A DNA stretch of 31,495 nt, from the NCBI GenBank assembly GCA_009908925.1, contig JAAAOH010000038.1:1-31495 (forward strand), given 5' to 3'. The DNA comes from Spirochaetota bacterium (GTDB lineage Bacteria; Spirochaetota; Spirochaetia; DSM-27196; PWMO01). Both the position numbers and the translations under genes were made by a program. Shown here piece after piece: positions 22,707-29,453 of the stretch. Each line of letters starts with the position of its first letter. Positions within the stretch are counted from its first letter, which is position 1. Under the pieces are notes generated by a model. The model did not search any database. It was not told where the DNA came from and was given only the letters and a program-made list of their open reading frames with translations.

Positions 22707-23635
22707 GGGTACAGCTGCCCGTTCTCGATCCGCACCGGCCGACCGTTGTGCGTGCTGCTCACTTCGCGATATTCGACGGCGTTCGCGTCCCAGATAAAGG
22801 TCGTCACCGTCGTGTCGGCCGCGAGGGCTGTCCCGTTTCGAACATCGAGGAGCCGGCGGCGATCTTCCACGGTAAGGACACTTGCCTGTTCGTCTCGCGC
22901 GTATTCGACCACCAGCAGATGCGTGATGCCGGCAAGCTGACCGATCTCATTGAGCTGGCTCTCGTCGACGAGCCCGCTCATCTGGAACTCGTACTCCTCG
23001 AGGATTGCCTCGGTTTCGTCGCGGTCGACGAGCTGGAAGGAGTCGTGGGAGCCGAAACGCTCGAGCAGGCGTCCTGTCAGCGTGTTGCGTGACGGGCCGG
23101 CAAGGCGGCCGCTCTCGTCTCCGTCGGCGTTTCGCACCACGAGCCCGAGCCGGATCGCCCCGCCCTCGGCGAGGGTGCGCTCGATCGCGGTGATGCTGCG
23201 GCGCTCGATTTCCCCGCTGTCTGCAGTCGCCGGAGGCGCTGCGGGCTCCGGTTGCTCTCGCTCGGGTTCCTGCTGGGTGCGGGCCACCGCACCGTCCTCG
23301 AGCGGGGCGAGCTCGATGCGCTGACGCGCTTCGGGACCGTGTACCCAGAGCAGCGCCGGCCACCACAGAAGGAGGCCGAGGGCGAGATTTACCCCTTTGA
23401 GTTCCTTGTCTACACGGGTGCTGCTGGGCTTGTACCCCTCCGCCTCGACACGGACTCTCGGGTCGGCCCAGACGCCGTTGGTCATGCGCGTGCTCGTGGG
23501 GCTCTCTCCGAGGCGTTGGCCATCGACGTAGACCTCCGCCCCCTCCGGCTCGGTATAGAAGGTTACGTTGGTCGCGGAGACACAACTCGAAAAGAGAAAG
23601 CTCACGATGACGAGGATGACGATCAATTTGCGCAT
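22697..23635 (-). CDS. PEGA-domain lipoprotein with CsgG-like C-terminal domain
   Basis: A 312-residue lipoprotein (MRKLIVILVIVSFLFSSC, lipobox cysteine at 18). Residues about 23-70 form a PEGA domain (VTFYTEPEGAEVYVDGQRLGESP). A short hydrophobic segment follows (LALGLLLWWPALLWV), then a Glu/Pro-rich linker, then a CsgG/TolB-N-like domain at about 170-300 (LTGRLLERFGSHDSFQLVDRDETEAILEEYEFQMSGLVDESQLNEIG). Such proteins sit in the outer membrane or periplasm and may help secretion or sense envelope state. The exact role is unknown. ATG 23635 has AGGGGGA just upstream and a good promoter. The start and domain order agree. Confidence 0.85.
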   Translation of the reverse strand: MRKLIVILVIVSFLFSSCVSATNVTFYTEPEGAEVYVDGQRLGESPTSTRMTNGVWADPRVRVEAEGYKPSSTRVDKELKGVNLALGLLLWWPALLWVHGPEARQRIELAPLEDGAVARTQQEPEREQPEPAAPPATADSGEIERRSITAIERTLAEGGAIRLGLVVRNADGDESGRLAGPSRNTLTGRLLERFGSHDSFQLVDRDETEAILEEYEFQMSGLVDESQLNEIGQLAGITHLLVVEYARDEQASVLTVEDRRRLLDVRNGTALAADTTVTTFIWDANAVEYREVSSTHNGRPVRIENGQLYPAE

Positions 23636-23653
23636 CTGATCCCCCTACGCCGC

Positions 23654-23682
23654 ATAATAGGCGGATTCAATGTCAGGTGCAA
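23654..23682 (-). promoter_or_regulatory. Predicted promoter of the PEGA lipoprotein gene
   Basis: On the minus strand, -35 TTGCAC (23682-23677) and -10 TATTAT (23659-23654) are 17 nt apart. The leader would be about 12 nt and contains AGGGGGA. Confidence 0.65.
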
Positions 23683-23706
23683 GAATGAATTTGCCCCCGC
23701 GCGCGA

Positions 23707-24198
23707 TCACCGGCCTTCGCCTCGGATCTCGATCTTCTTGATCGTGTCTCCCTTCTCGATGCGATCGACCACATCGGTGCCCTTCGTCACCTTGCCGAAG
23801 ACGGTGTGCTTCCCGTTGAGGTGGGGCTGCGGGGAATGGGTGATGAAGAACTGGCTTCCGTTGGTGTTGGGGCCGGCGTTGGCCATTGATGCCACCTTCG
23901 CCTCGTGCGTGAGCGGGTTTCCCTTCGTCTCATCCTCGAAGCGATAGCCGGGGCCGCCACGGCCGGTGCCGGTGGGGTCGCCGGTTTGCACCATGAAGTC
24001 GTCTATGACGCGGTGAAAGGTGATTCCGTCGTAAAACGACTGCTCGGCGAGAAAGACGAAGTTGTTCACGGTCTTCGGGGCGTGCTCGGGAAAGAGCTGG
24101 AGCTCGATCTCTCCCTTCGTCGTCTCGAGAACCGCGAAATACTGCGTATCGGTATCGATCTTCATCTCAGGGGGATTGTCCCATTGCTGTTTGCTCAC
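23707..24198 (-). CDS. Peptidyl-prolyl cis-trans isomerase, cyclophilin type
   Basis: A 163-residue cyclophilin without a signal peptide, therefore cytoplasmic. It catalyses proline cis-trans isomerisation during protein folding. The active-site strings are present: FHRVIDDFMVQTGDPTGTGRGGPGY near 61-85, including the catalytic Arg, then NGSQFFITHSPQPHLNGKHTVFG near 113-135. The start is GTG 24198 with GGAG 8 nt upstream. A possible promoter (TTGGAA, 17 nt, TAAGGT on the minus strand) precedes it. It is divergent from the RRM gene. Confidence 0.93.
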   Translation of the reverse strand: MSKQQWDNPPEMKIDTDTQYFAVLETTKGEIELQLFPEHAPKTVNNFVFLAEQSFYDGITFHRVIDDFMVQTGDPTGTGRGGPGYRFEDETKGNPLTHEAKVASMANAGPNTNGSQFFITHSPQPHLNGKHTVFGKVTKGTDVVDRIEKGDTIKKIEIRGEGR

Positions 24199-24265
24199 CG
24201 TTTGTTCTCCTCGGGCGTTTGATTGGGAGACACCTTACCCGATTCTCCGCGGAGTTCCAATGACA

Positions 24266-24290
24266 GGACACATTTGCGCCAAATGTGTCC
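24266..24290. repeat. Perfect 25-bp inverted repeat
   Basis: GGACACATTTG-CGC-CAAATGTGTCC has 11-bp perfect arms and a 3-bp centre. It lies between the divergent cyclophilin and RRM genes, ending 8 bp before the RRM -35 box. It could be an operator, a small mobile-element remnant or a structured RNA start. I saw no second copy in the window. Confidence 0.75.
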
Positions 24291-24297
24291 CGAACAC

Positions 24298-24326
24298 TTG
24301 ACTTGAGCGATAGAATACTCTATGCT
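24298..24326 (+). promoter_or_regulatory. Predicted promoter of the RRM gene
   Basis: -35 TTGACT (24298-24303) and -10 TATGCT (24321-24326) are 17 nt apart. The start site would be near 24333, leaving a leader of about 119 nt. Confidence 0.6.
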
Positions 24327-24332
24327 TGTGCC

Positions 24333-24451
24333 AATCTCGGATCTCGTGAGAGCTTTTGGTACGTTTCCTTTCTGGTTATACGACAGACAAAGCTGATTCA
24401 CGCCCCTGAGACATCATCATTTGTCTGCCCCGTGCAGAAGGAGAAACGTTC
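24333..24451 (+). promoter_or_regulatory. Long 5' leader of the RRM mRNA with paired segments
   Basis: About 119 nt lie between the predicted start and ATG 24452. CAGACAAA (24384-24391) pairs perfectly with TTTGTCTG (24420-24427), enclosing a 28-nt loop just before the ribosome binding site AAGGAG (24438-24443). Long structured leaders are common on mRNAs of cold-shock and RNA-binding proteins, so autoregulation or temperature control is possible (inference). Confidence 0.4.
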
Positions 24452-24712
24452 ATGGCTAGTAAGCTGTACGTAGGAAATCTTAACTTTCAAACCCAGGAGC
24501 ATGAGCTCCGCGACCTCTTCAGCCAGCATGGCGAAGTGCTGTCCGCTAACGTGATCAGCGATCGGGAAACCGGCCGCTCCCGCGGCTTCGGCTTCGTCGA
24601 GATGGCGACCGAAGAGGGAGCTCGTGCCGCTGAGAGCGCACTCGACGGTCAGGACTTTGACGGTCGTCAGCTCAAGGTAAACGAAGCCAAGCCCCGTAAC
24701 GACCGCCGCTAA
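24452..24712 (+). CDS. RRM-type RNA-binding protein
   Basis: An 86-residue single RNA recognition motif. RNP2 is LYVGNL (5-10) and RNP1 is RGFGFVEM (44-51), both with the aromatic residues that stack on RNA. The full beta-alpha-beta-beta-alpha-beta order is visible, ending LKVNEAKPRNDRR. Such stand-alone RRM proteins occur in cyanobacteria, spirochaetes and some other bacteria, often induced by cold, and probably act on RNA structure or stability. Codon use looks like that of a well-expressed gene. AAGGAG lies 8 nt upstream, and a strong terminator follows, so it is transcribed alone. Confidence 0.95.
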   Translation: MASKLYVGNLNFQTQEHELRDLFSQHGEVLSANVISDRETGRSRGFGFVEMATEEGARAAESALDGQDFDGRQLKVNEAKPRNDRR

Positions 24713-24759
24713 GCGACGCCGTTACACGGTTTGAGCCACAGGCTTAAAACCACACACAG

Positions 24760-24803
24760 AAGACGGACGGTCCGCGTATCGCGGTTCCGCCCGTCTTTTT
24801 TTT
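24760..24803 (+). terminator. Rho-independent terminator after the RRM gene
   Basis: A long GC-rich stem starts AGACGG and closes CCGTCT, with a TAT-centred loop flanked by CGCG pairs, and is followed directly by eight T residues (24796-24803). It is the clearest intrinsic terminator in the window. Confidence 0.9.
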
Positions 24804-24835
24804 GTGTGCATCTATATGGACACGCGCCCGCGGAG

Positions 24836-24864
24836 TTGGCGGCGGCGCACGACTGCGTTATCCT
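24836..24864 (+). promoter_or_regulatory. Predicted promoter of the thioredoxin-like gene
   Basis: -35 TTGGCG (24836-24841) and -10 TATCCT (24859-24864) are separated by 17 nt. The leader would be about 29 nt with TAAGGA near its end. Confidence 0.55.
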
Positions 24865-24899
24865 GTCTGTAGACGACTGAATAGGTAAGGATAACGTCT

Positions 24900-25406
24900 A
24901 TGTCGAAGTCAAAATCGTCCAAACCCCGGCAGGGATCTCCGGACACCCAGGCGAGAAAGCGTGAGGAGAAGGCCCGGCGGCAGCAGCGCCGAAGGAGAAA
25001 TCGTATCCTCGGCATCGTCGCGGTTCTCGTGGTGGTCGCAGCGGCAGGGGGCTGGGGATTATACGCGTACAACCAGGGCGAGGAGCGCATTCGCGACCTC
25101 ACCGCCGTCGGAAAGGGCGTCCCGGCGGTGGTGCAGGTACATGACGCAACCTGCCCCGTATGCAGCGAGCTGCGCGCCAACGTCGAGAGCATCGAGGGCG
25201 GCTACTCCGAGGAAGAGCTTCTCATCCGGATCGCCGACGTGCATACCGACGAGGGCGTCGCCTTCGCGGCCCGCCATACCACGGCACGACGCGCGACGCT
25301 CCTGTTTCTCGATGCCGAAGGTGAGCTCGTCGATGTGCGAAGCGGCGCGATACCCCCCGAGGACCTCAGGCTGCTCTTCAGCCGTCATATCGCCGGCGAG
25401 CTGTAG
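24900..25406 (+). CDS. Membrane-anchored thioredoxin-like protein (CPVC motif)
   Basis: A 168-residue protein. The N-terminal 35 residues are very basic (KREEKARRQQRRRRN), followed by one membrane helix (about 36-57, ILGIVAVLVVVAAAGGWGLY) and an outward domain. The motif HDATCPVCSELR (C85, C88) follows a beta-strand VVQVHD, as in thioredoxin folds, and LLFLDAEGELVDVRSG would be the later strands. The loop that normally carries the cis-proline reads TARRATLLFLD, with Ala instead of Pro, so redox activity may be altered. It probably works in the periplasm as a disulfide handler. ATG 24900 is preceded by TAAGGA. Confidence 0.75.
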   Translation: MSKSKSSKPRQGSPDTQARKREEKARRQQRRRRNRILGIVAVLVVVAAAGGWGLYAYNQGEERIRDLTAVGKGVPAVVQVHDATCPVCSELRANVESIEGGYSEEELLIRIADVHTDEGVAFAARHTTARRATLLFLDAEGELVDVRSGAIPPEDLRLLFSRHIAGEL

Positions 25407-25420
25407 CGCGCCGGCCCCGG

Positions 25421-25437
25421 ACGTGCCGCCGGCACGT
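25421..25437. terminator. Possible bidirectional hairpin between convergent genes
   Basis: ACGTGCCG-C-CGGCACGT is a perfect inverted repeat with 8-bp arms in the 35-bp gap between two converging genes. There is no T tract, so it is at best a weak or Rho-assisted terminator. Confidence 0.45.
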
Positions 25438-25441
25438 GCGC

Positions 25442-26668
25442 CTATCCCCCGGCGCGACGCTCGGCCAGCGCCTCGTAGAGCTCGAGGGTCTTCTTCGCGA
25501 TCGCGCGCCAGCTGAACTGCTCCTCGGCTCGTTTGCGGCCCGCCTCCCCCATGCGCTTCGCAAGGGAGCGGTCCCCGGCAATCCGGTTTATCCCCGCGGC
25601 GAGGCCATGAGAGAAGGCCTCCGGTTCTTTCGGGCTGAAGGTGCCCGGCTCGAGCTCGAGATCGACGAGGACGCCGGTTTCATCGGGCACCACCACTTCC
25701 GGGATTCCCCCCACACGAGATGCCACCACCGGTGTTTCGCAGGCCATCGCCTCGAGATTTATGATCCCGAATGGCTCGTAGACCGAGGGACATGCGAAGA
25801 CCGTTGCGTGGGAGTAGAACTGTATGACATCACGCCGGCTCACCATCTCGTCGACCCACGTGATGCCCGCCCTCTGTTCTCGCGCCCGGGCCACGCGTTC
25901 TTTCATCTCGCGGGCGATGTGCACGGTGTCGGGTGCACCGGCGAGGAGCACGACCTGAATCCGGGGGTCGATGTCGGGAATCGCGTCCACGAGATGGATG
26001 ATGCCCTTCTGTCGCGTGATGCGGCCCACGAAGAGCACGAAGGGCTTTGCCGGGTCGACCCCGTAGCGCTCGAGGGCGTCGGTCTCGTCGGTTGGCCGGT
26101 ACTCGTCGAGGTCGATCCCGTTGTGGATGACGTGGGTCTTGGTTTCGGCGGCTCCGAAGTGGTCGAAGACGTCCTTTCGCGTCTCGCGTGAGACAGCGAT
26201 GACGGCATCGGCGCCCTGAATCGCGGTGCGCTCCATCCAGCTGCTCAGGTGATAGGCGGGCCCGAGCTGCTCCGCCTTCCAGGGGCGGAGGGGCTCGAGC
26301 GAGTGGGTGGTCAGCACAAACGGGATGTCCCAGAGCTTTCCGGCGAGGAGCCCTCCCATCTGCGTGTACCAGGTGTGACAGTGAACCACGTCTGCATCGA
26401 GGGTGTCCTTGGCCATGGCGAGACTGCGGGAGAACGCGCCGAGCGCGCCGGTGAAGCGCGAGTCGGTGTTGTGTGACATCTCCTCCCATGGCTGGTATCC
26501 GCGCACGGTGAGGTTCCCCTCGGTGTAGTCCTGTTCACCGAAGCAGCGGACCTCCACCGCGACGAGCTCCGCGAGCGCCCGGCTGAGATATTCCACGTGC
26601 ACGCCTGCTCCGCCGTAGACATGCGGCGGGTATTCGTTTGTGAACAGCGCGACCTTGTTGATGCTCAT
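25442..26668 (-). CDS. Glycogen synthase, actinobacterial GlgA/GlgM type (GT4)
   Basis: A 408-residue GT-B glycosyltransferase. It has the N-terminal FTNEYPPHVYGGAGVHVEYLSRAL loop, the central HCHTWYTQMGG and LTTHSLEPLRPWK strings, VIAVSRETRKDVFDHFG, VIHNGIDLDEYRP, LFVGRITRQKGI, and the donor-site SVYEPFGIINLEAMACETPVVAS with the E-x7-E motif. These match the actinobacterial glycogen synthase group, whose characterised members (GlgM) make maltose-1-phosphate from ADP-glucose and glucose-1-phosphate; others elongate glycogen. Which one applies cannot be decided here. The GH13 gene at 18.6 kb would fit the same alpha-glucan pathway. TATGCT lies 8 nt before ATG 26668 with no Shine-Dalgarno, which suggests a leaderless message. 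Confidence 0.9.
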   Translation of the reverse strand: MSINKVALFTNEYPPHVYGGAGVHVEYLSRALAELVAVEVRCFGEQDYTEGNLTVRGYQPWEEMSHNTDSRFTGALGAFSRSLAMAKDTLDADVVHCHTWYTQMGGLLAGKLWDIPFVLTTHSLEPLRPWKAEQLGPAYHLSSWMERTAIQGADAVIAVSRETRKDVFDHFGAAETKTHVIHNGIDLDEYRPTDETDALERYGVDPAKPFVLFVGRITRQKGIIHLVDAIPDIDPRIQVVLLAGAPDTVHIAREMKERVARAREQRAGITWVDEMVSRRDVIQFYSHATVFACPSVYEPFGIINLEAMACETPVVASRVGGIPEVVVPDETGVLVDLELEPGTFSPKEPEAFSHGLAAGINRIAGDRSLAKRMGEAGRKRAEEQFSWRAIAKKTLELYEALAERRAGG

Positions 26669-26726
26669 GTCTCAAGAGCATAAACCCGAATCCTGTATTC
26701 CTACAGTGAAATCTGAGGTCGACATC

Positions 26727-26755
26727 TTGCCACCGCACAAGGGCGCGTGAACAAT
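26727..26755 (+). promoter_or_regulatory. Possible promoter of the MFS transporter gene
   Basis: -35 TTGCCA (26727-26732) and -10 AACAAT (26750-26755) are separated by 17 nt, and ATG 26762 follows after 6 nt. The -10 matches four of six bases. Confidence 0.45.
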
Positions 26756-26761
26756 AGGAGT

Positions 26762-28096
26762 ATGCCCGGCATCCCCAGCGAGCTCCCGAGCCCCGAAATT
26801 CGGCGCGGCAGGCGCCTCGTTCGTCGCTTCGCCACCCTGAACGGGGTTTCGGTCGTGCTGTTGATGGACAGCATGCTCATCCTCTATGCCATCCGAAACG
26901 GTGTGGGTGACTCTGCGCTTGCCGCACTTGCCTCGTTCATCCACCTCACCATGCCGCTGATGATCGTTGGCAAGCACCTCACCGCCCGCATCGGTGCGGC
27001 GCGCACCTGGGGGCTCGGCTGGGCGCTCAGAAATTTCTCGGTCCTGATTCTGGTGATCGCGCCGTTTCTTCCCGGCTGCGCGCCGCAGTGGGCCCGGACC
27101 TCCATCATCCTTGCAGGCGGCTTCGGATTTGCCGCGTTTCGGGCGATCGGACTCGTCGGCAATTCTCCGGTCATTGGTGAGATAACCACCGGCGCCGACC
27201 GCGGGCGCTTCATATCGGGAAACTGGGTGCGGGCGACGACCTCGCAGTTACTCACGCTGGTCGTGGTCATTATCGTCCTCAACCGCGTCCCGGAAACCTG
27301 GGTGTTCCAGATGCTCATCGGGTTCGGCGGCGTGCTCGGGATGTATGTGGGGTGGGTCCTTTCCCACGTCCCGGAGTCAACCGTCCCGCGGCATTCGGCG
27401 CGGAAGCCTCTCGGCGAGGTGCTTTCGCGGGTGTGGCACGTGCCGCCCATGCGGAAGATTCTCTACGCCTGGGCTAGCGGTATTGCCGCCTTCACCGTGG
27501 TGATTCCCTTCGCCGTCATCACCGTCAAAAACGGCTACGGGCTCTCCGACTACGAAGCGTTGAGCCTCTCGCTTCTCACCCTCTCCGGGGGAATGCTTGC
27601 GAGCATCGTGAACAGTATCATTGCCGACCGCGTGGGGCCGCGGCCGCTTATCATCATCTATGTTTCAGTCCTCGCGCTGGTGGCGGTCTACTGGGCACTG
27701 GCGCCCGCCGAGTTCTATCTCGTGCCTACGCTGCTTGCGTTCTTGCTCGCCGGCTACAGCAAGTTCGGATTGATTGTGGTGGTCAACCACTACTTCCTGA
27801 GCATCGTCGAGGGCGGGGATCGAGTGGGAAGCGCCATGGTGATGCGCATCGTCTCCGGCGCCGTGGCAGGCCTTATCGGAGCAGTCATCGGGGGAGGCAT
27901 CCTCGGGCTGCTGCACAGCCTCGGGTTCGAGGGGATGGACATCTACCGTACCTACTTCCGCATTGCCGCGCTGGGGCTGCTGGCTCTGATACCGGTGGTG
28001 CGCCGCCTCGACCGCCTGGAGGAATGGTCGGTTCGTGATGCGGTGCTGCTGCTCCTTCGCCCATGGCGCATTCTGCGGATGCGGCGTGAGGGGTAG
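26762..28096 (+). CDS. Multi-pass membrane transporter, MFS-like
   Basis: A 444-residue membrane protein with about 10-12 hydrophobic helices in two halves. It starts with a basic cytoplasmic stretch (EIRRGRRLVRRF), has a large loop after the sixth helix near 210-230 (HVPESTVPRHSARKPLGEVL), and ends with a basic tail. Helix spacing and Gly-rich segments (GGMLASIVNSIIADRVGPRPLI resembling the MFS inter-helix motif) point to the major facilitator superfamily. No substrate can be named. A GTG at 26747 is also in frame, but I prefer ATG 26762: the AGGAG just before it is too close to serve as a ribosome binding site, and the predicted transcript starts there. It is divergent from glycogen synthase. 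Confidence 0.8.
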   Translation: MPGIPSELPSPEIRRGRRLVRRFATLNGVSVVLLMDSMLILYAIRNGVGDSALAALASFIHLTMPLMIVGKHLTARIGAARTWGLGWALRNFSVLILVIAPFLPGCAPQWARTSIILAGGFGFAAFRAIGLVGNSPVIGEITTGADRGRFISGNWVRATTSQLLTLVVVIIVLNRVPETWVFQMLIGFGGVLGMYVGWVLSHVPESTVPRHSARKPLGEVLSRVWHVPPMRKILYAWASGIAAFTVVIPFAVITVKNGYGLSDYEALSLSLLTLSGGMLASIVNSIIADRVGPRPLIIIYVSVLALVAVYWALAPAEFYLVPTLLAFLLAGYSKFGLIVVVNHYFLSIVEGGDRVGSAMVMRIVSGAVAGLIGAVIGGGILGLLHSLGFEGMDIYRTYFRIAALGLLALIPVVRRLDRLEEWSVRDAVLLLLRPWRILRMRREG

Positions 28097-28103
28097 GGCG
28101 ATC

Positions 28104-28132
28104 TTGTCGCTCCGCACTCGCCGCGATATAAT
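28104..28132 (+). promoter_or_regulatory. Promoter of the small LuxR-type gene
   Basis: -35 TTGTCG (28104-28109) and a perfect -10 TATAAT (28127-28132) are 17 nt apart. The GTG start at 28140 is exactly 7 nt beyond the -10, where transcription should begin. Confidence 0.8.
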
Positions 28133-28139
28133 CACTACA

Positions 28140-28484
28140 GTGGCGATCAGGAATGCATCTTCGGGAACTGCCACAAGCCGGAGTGATGCAGGGGCCTCGT
28201 CCCTGCCGGTGTTCCGGAAGTTCAGCTTTGGCGGCAACGAAATCATCGTGGTCAGTGCGCCCGCCGGAGGGCTGGACGCTGGGACCCGAAGCGCCGGTGC
28301 ACGGGATGGCGCGGACCTCAGCGCGGCCGAGTGCGCGGTTTTCGGGCTCATCCGTGACGGGCACTCGGATGTCCGGATCGCGGAGCTTCGGGGCACCGCC
28401 CCGCGAACCGTACACAAACAGGTTCATTCCATCTACCGAAAGCTCGGCGTCTCCTGCAGAAACGAATTACTCGCGAGGTACTGA
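28140..28484 (+). CDS. Small LuxR-type helix-turn-helix regulator
   Basis: A 114-residue protein. The last 60 residues form a LuxR/FixJ DNA-binding domain: LSAAECAVFGLIRDGHSDVRIAELRGTAPRTVHKQVHSIYRKLGV. The short N-terminal part (LPVFRKFSFGGNEIIVVSAPAGG) is a small beta-strand element with no recognised sensor. The frame is open back to 28035, but those residues lie inside the end of the transporter gene; GTG 28140 at the predicted transcription start is the better choice. The second LuxR-type gene follows after 3 bp, so the two are translated together and may form heterodimers or a cascade. Targets are unknown. Confidence 0.83.
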   Translation: MAIRNASSGTATSRSDAGASSLPVFRKFSFGGNEIIVVSAPAGGLDAGTRSAGARDGADLSAAECAVFGLIRDGHSDVRIAELRGTAPRTVHKQVHSIYRKLGVSCRNELLARY

Positions 28485-28487
28485 TCC

Positions 28488-29453
28488 GTGAGGGCCGACG
28501 TTGATCCGGCAGCACTCGATGTCGTGTATCGCCTCGACCTCGACGCCGACCGCTGGCTCCGGGCGGTCGCGCATGCGGTATGGGGTGTCTTCGACGAGCT
28601 TCCCGGTGTGCTGGTCCGGGAGGTCCGATGCAGCGGGGAGGCCGCCACGCGACCCCGGGTTATCCGCGCCCACTGCGCAGGCGATGTCGAGTGTGCCGGA
28701 GGCCTCGGGTGCGCGGGCGACGGCGGGGGCCGCGGCCACATGCGCACCCTCTGCACGGTACCCCTCGAGGACAGAGCCCTTGCTATATCGATCCCGGCCT
28801 CCGGCGGGGCCGGAGCCGAGTCGCCGGATCCCGTCCTGGCGACGCGAATCGGCGAGCACATCGAGGCTGCAGCCCGGGCCCGGCGGTTTCTCTCGGAGCA
28901 ACCCGATGCCGCTCCCCTGGTACTCTCGGCCGAGGGCAGTCCCCAGTACGCCGACGGCACGCCTGTGGCGGACGGGCTCCGCGCCGCCCTGACCAGAGCG
29001 GTTATCACCACCGAGCACGCACGCGGTTGCGCCGAGGAGTTTCAGATCCGTGATCCCGGGCTCCTGTGGGAGGACATTCTCGATGAGGGCTGGCAGCTCG
29101 TCCATCACACCGATGTCGACGGCAGGCGGCTCATCCTCGGGGTGCGCCGTACCGAGGAGGCCGGGAGCTCTGCCGGTGACGCGCACGGCGACGAGCGCGC
29201 CGCCGGCGCCCCGGGTTCGGCAGGCGACGCCCGTGGCACCAGGGCCGCGGGCGGACCGTCACTGACCCCGCGCGAGCGGGAAGTCGTCACCTTCGCCTCG
29301 CGGGGCGCTTCCAACAAGGAGATTGCCTACGAGCTTGGTCTTGCCCTCTCTACGGTAGCCACCCATCTGCGTCATGGCCTCGAGAAGCTCCACGTTGCCT
29401 CCCGCCGGGAGCTCATCGCCCTGCGACGCTCGATCACCGGGTTGTTCGGTTAG
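28488..29453 (+). CDS. LuxR-type regulator with unrecognised N-terminal sensor
   Basis: A 321-residue protein. The C-terminus (about 258-320) is a LuxR helix-turn-helix: LTPREREVVTFASRGASNKEIAYELGLALSTVATHLRHGLEKL. The first 220 residues have no clear family; they include several Cys (residues 64-79) and His that could bind a metal, and a strand WQLVHHTDVDGRRLILGVRR that resembles the last part of a PAS or GAF fold. A Gly/Ala/Asp-rich linker (about 225-257) joins the halves. The start is GTG 28488, with CGAGG about 11 nt upstream inside the previous gene. The stop overlaps that of the opposite-strand ABC-F gene by 4 bp. It is probably a partner of the small LuxR protein encoded just before it. 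Confidence 0.82.
   Translation: MRADVDPAALDVVYRLDLDADRWLRAVAHAVWGVFDELPGVLVREVRCSGEAATRPRVIRAHCAGDVECAGGLGCAGDGGGRGHMRTLCTVPLEDRALAISIPASGGAGAESPDPVLATRIGEHIEAAARARRFLSEQPDAAPLVLSAEGSPQYADGTPVADGLRAALTRAVITTEHARGCAEEFQIRDPGLLWEDILDEGWQLVHHTDVDGRRLILGVRRTEEAGSSAGDAHGDERAAGAPGSAGDARGTRAAGGPSLTPREREVVTFASRGASNKEIAYELGLALSTVATHLRHGLEKLHVASRRELIALRRSITGLFG

Noticed and set aside
24266..24290. Insertion-sequence end
   Set aside because: No transposase, no second terminal repeat and no target duplication are visible nearby, so it is kept only as an unexplained palindrome.
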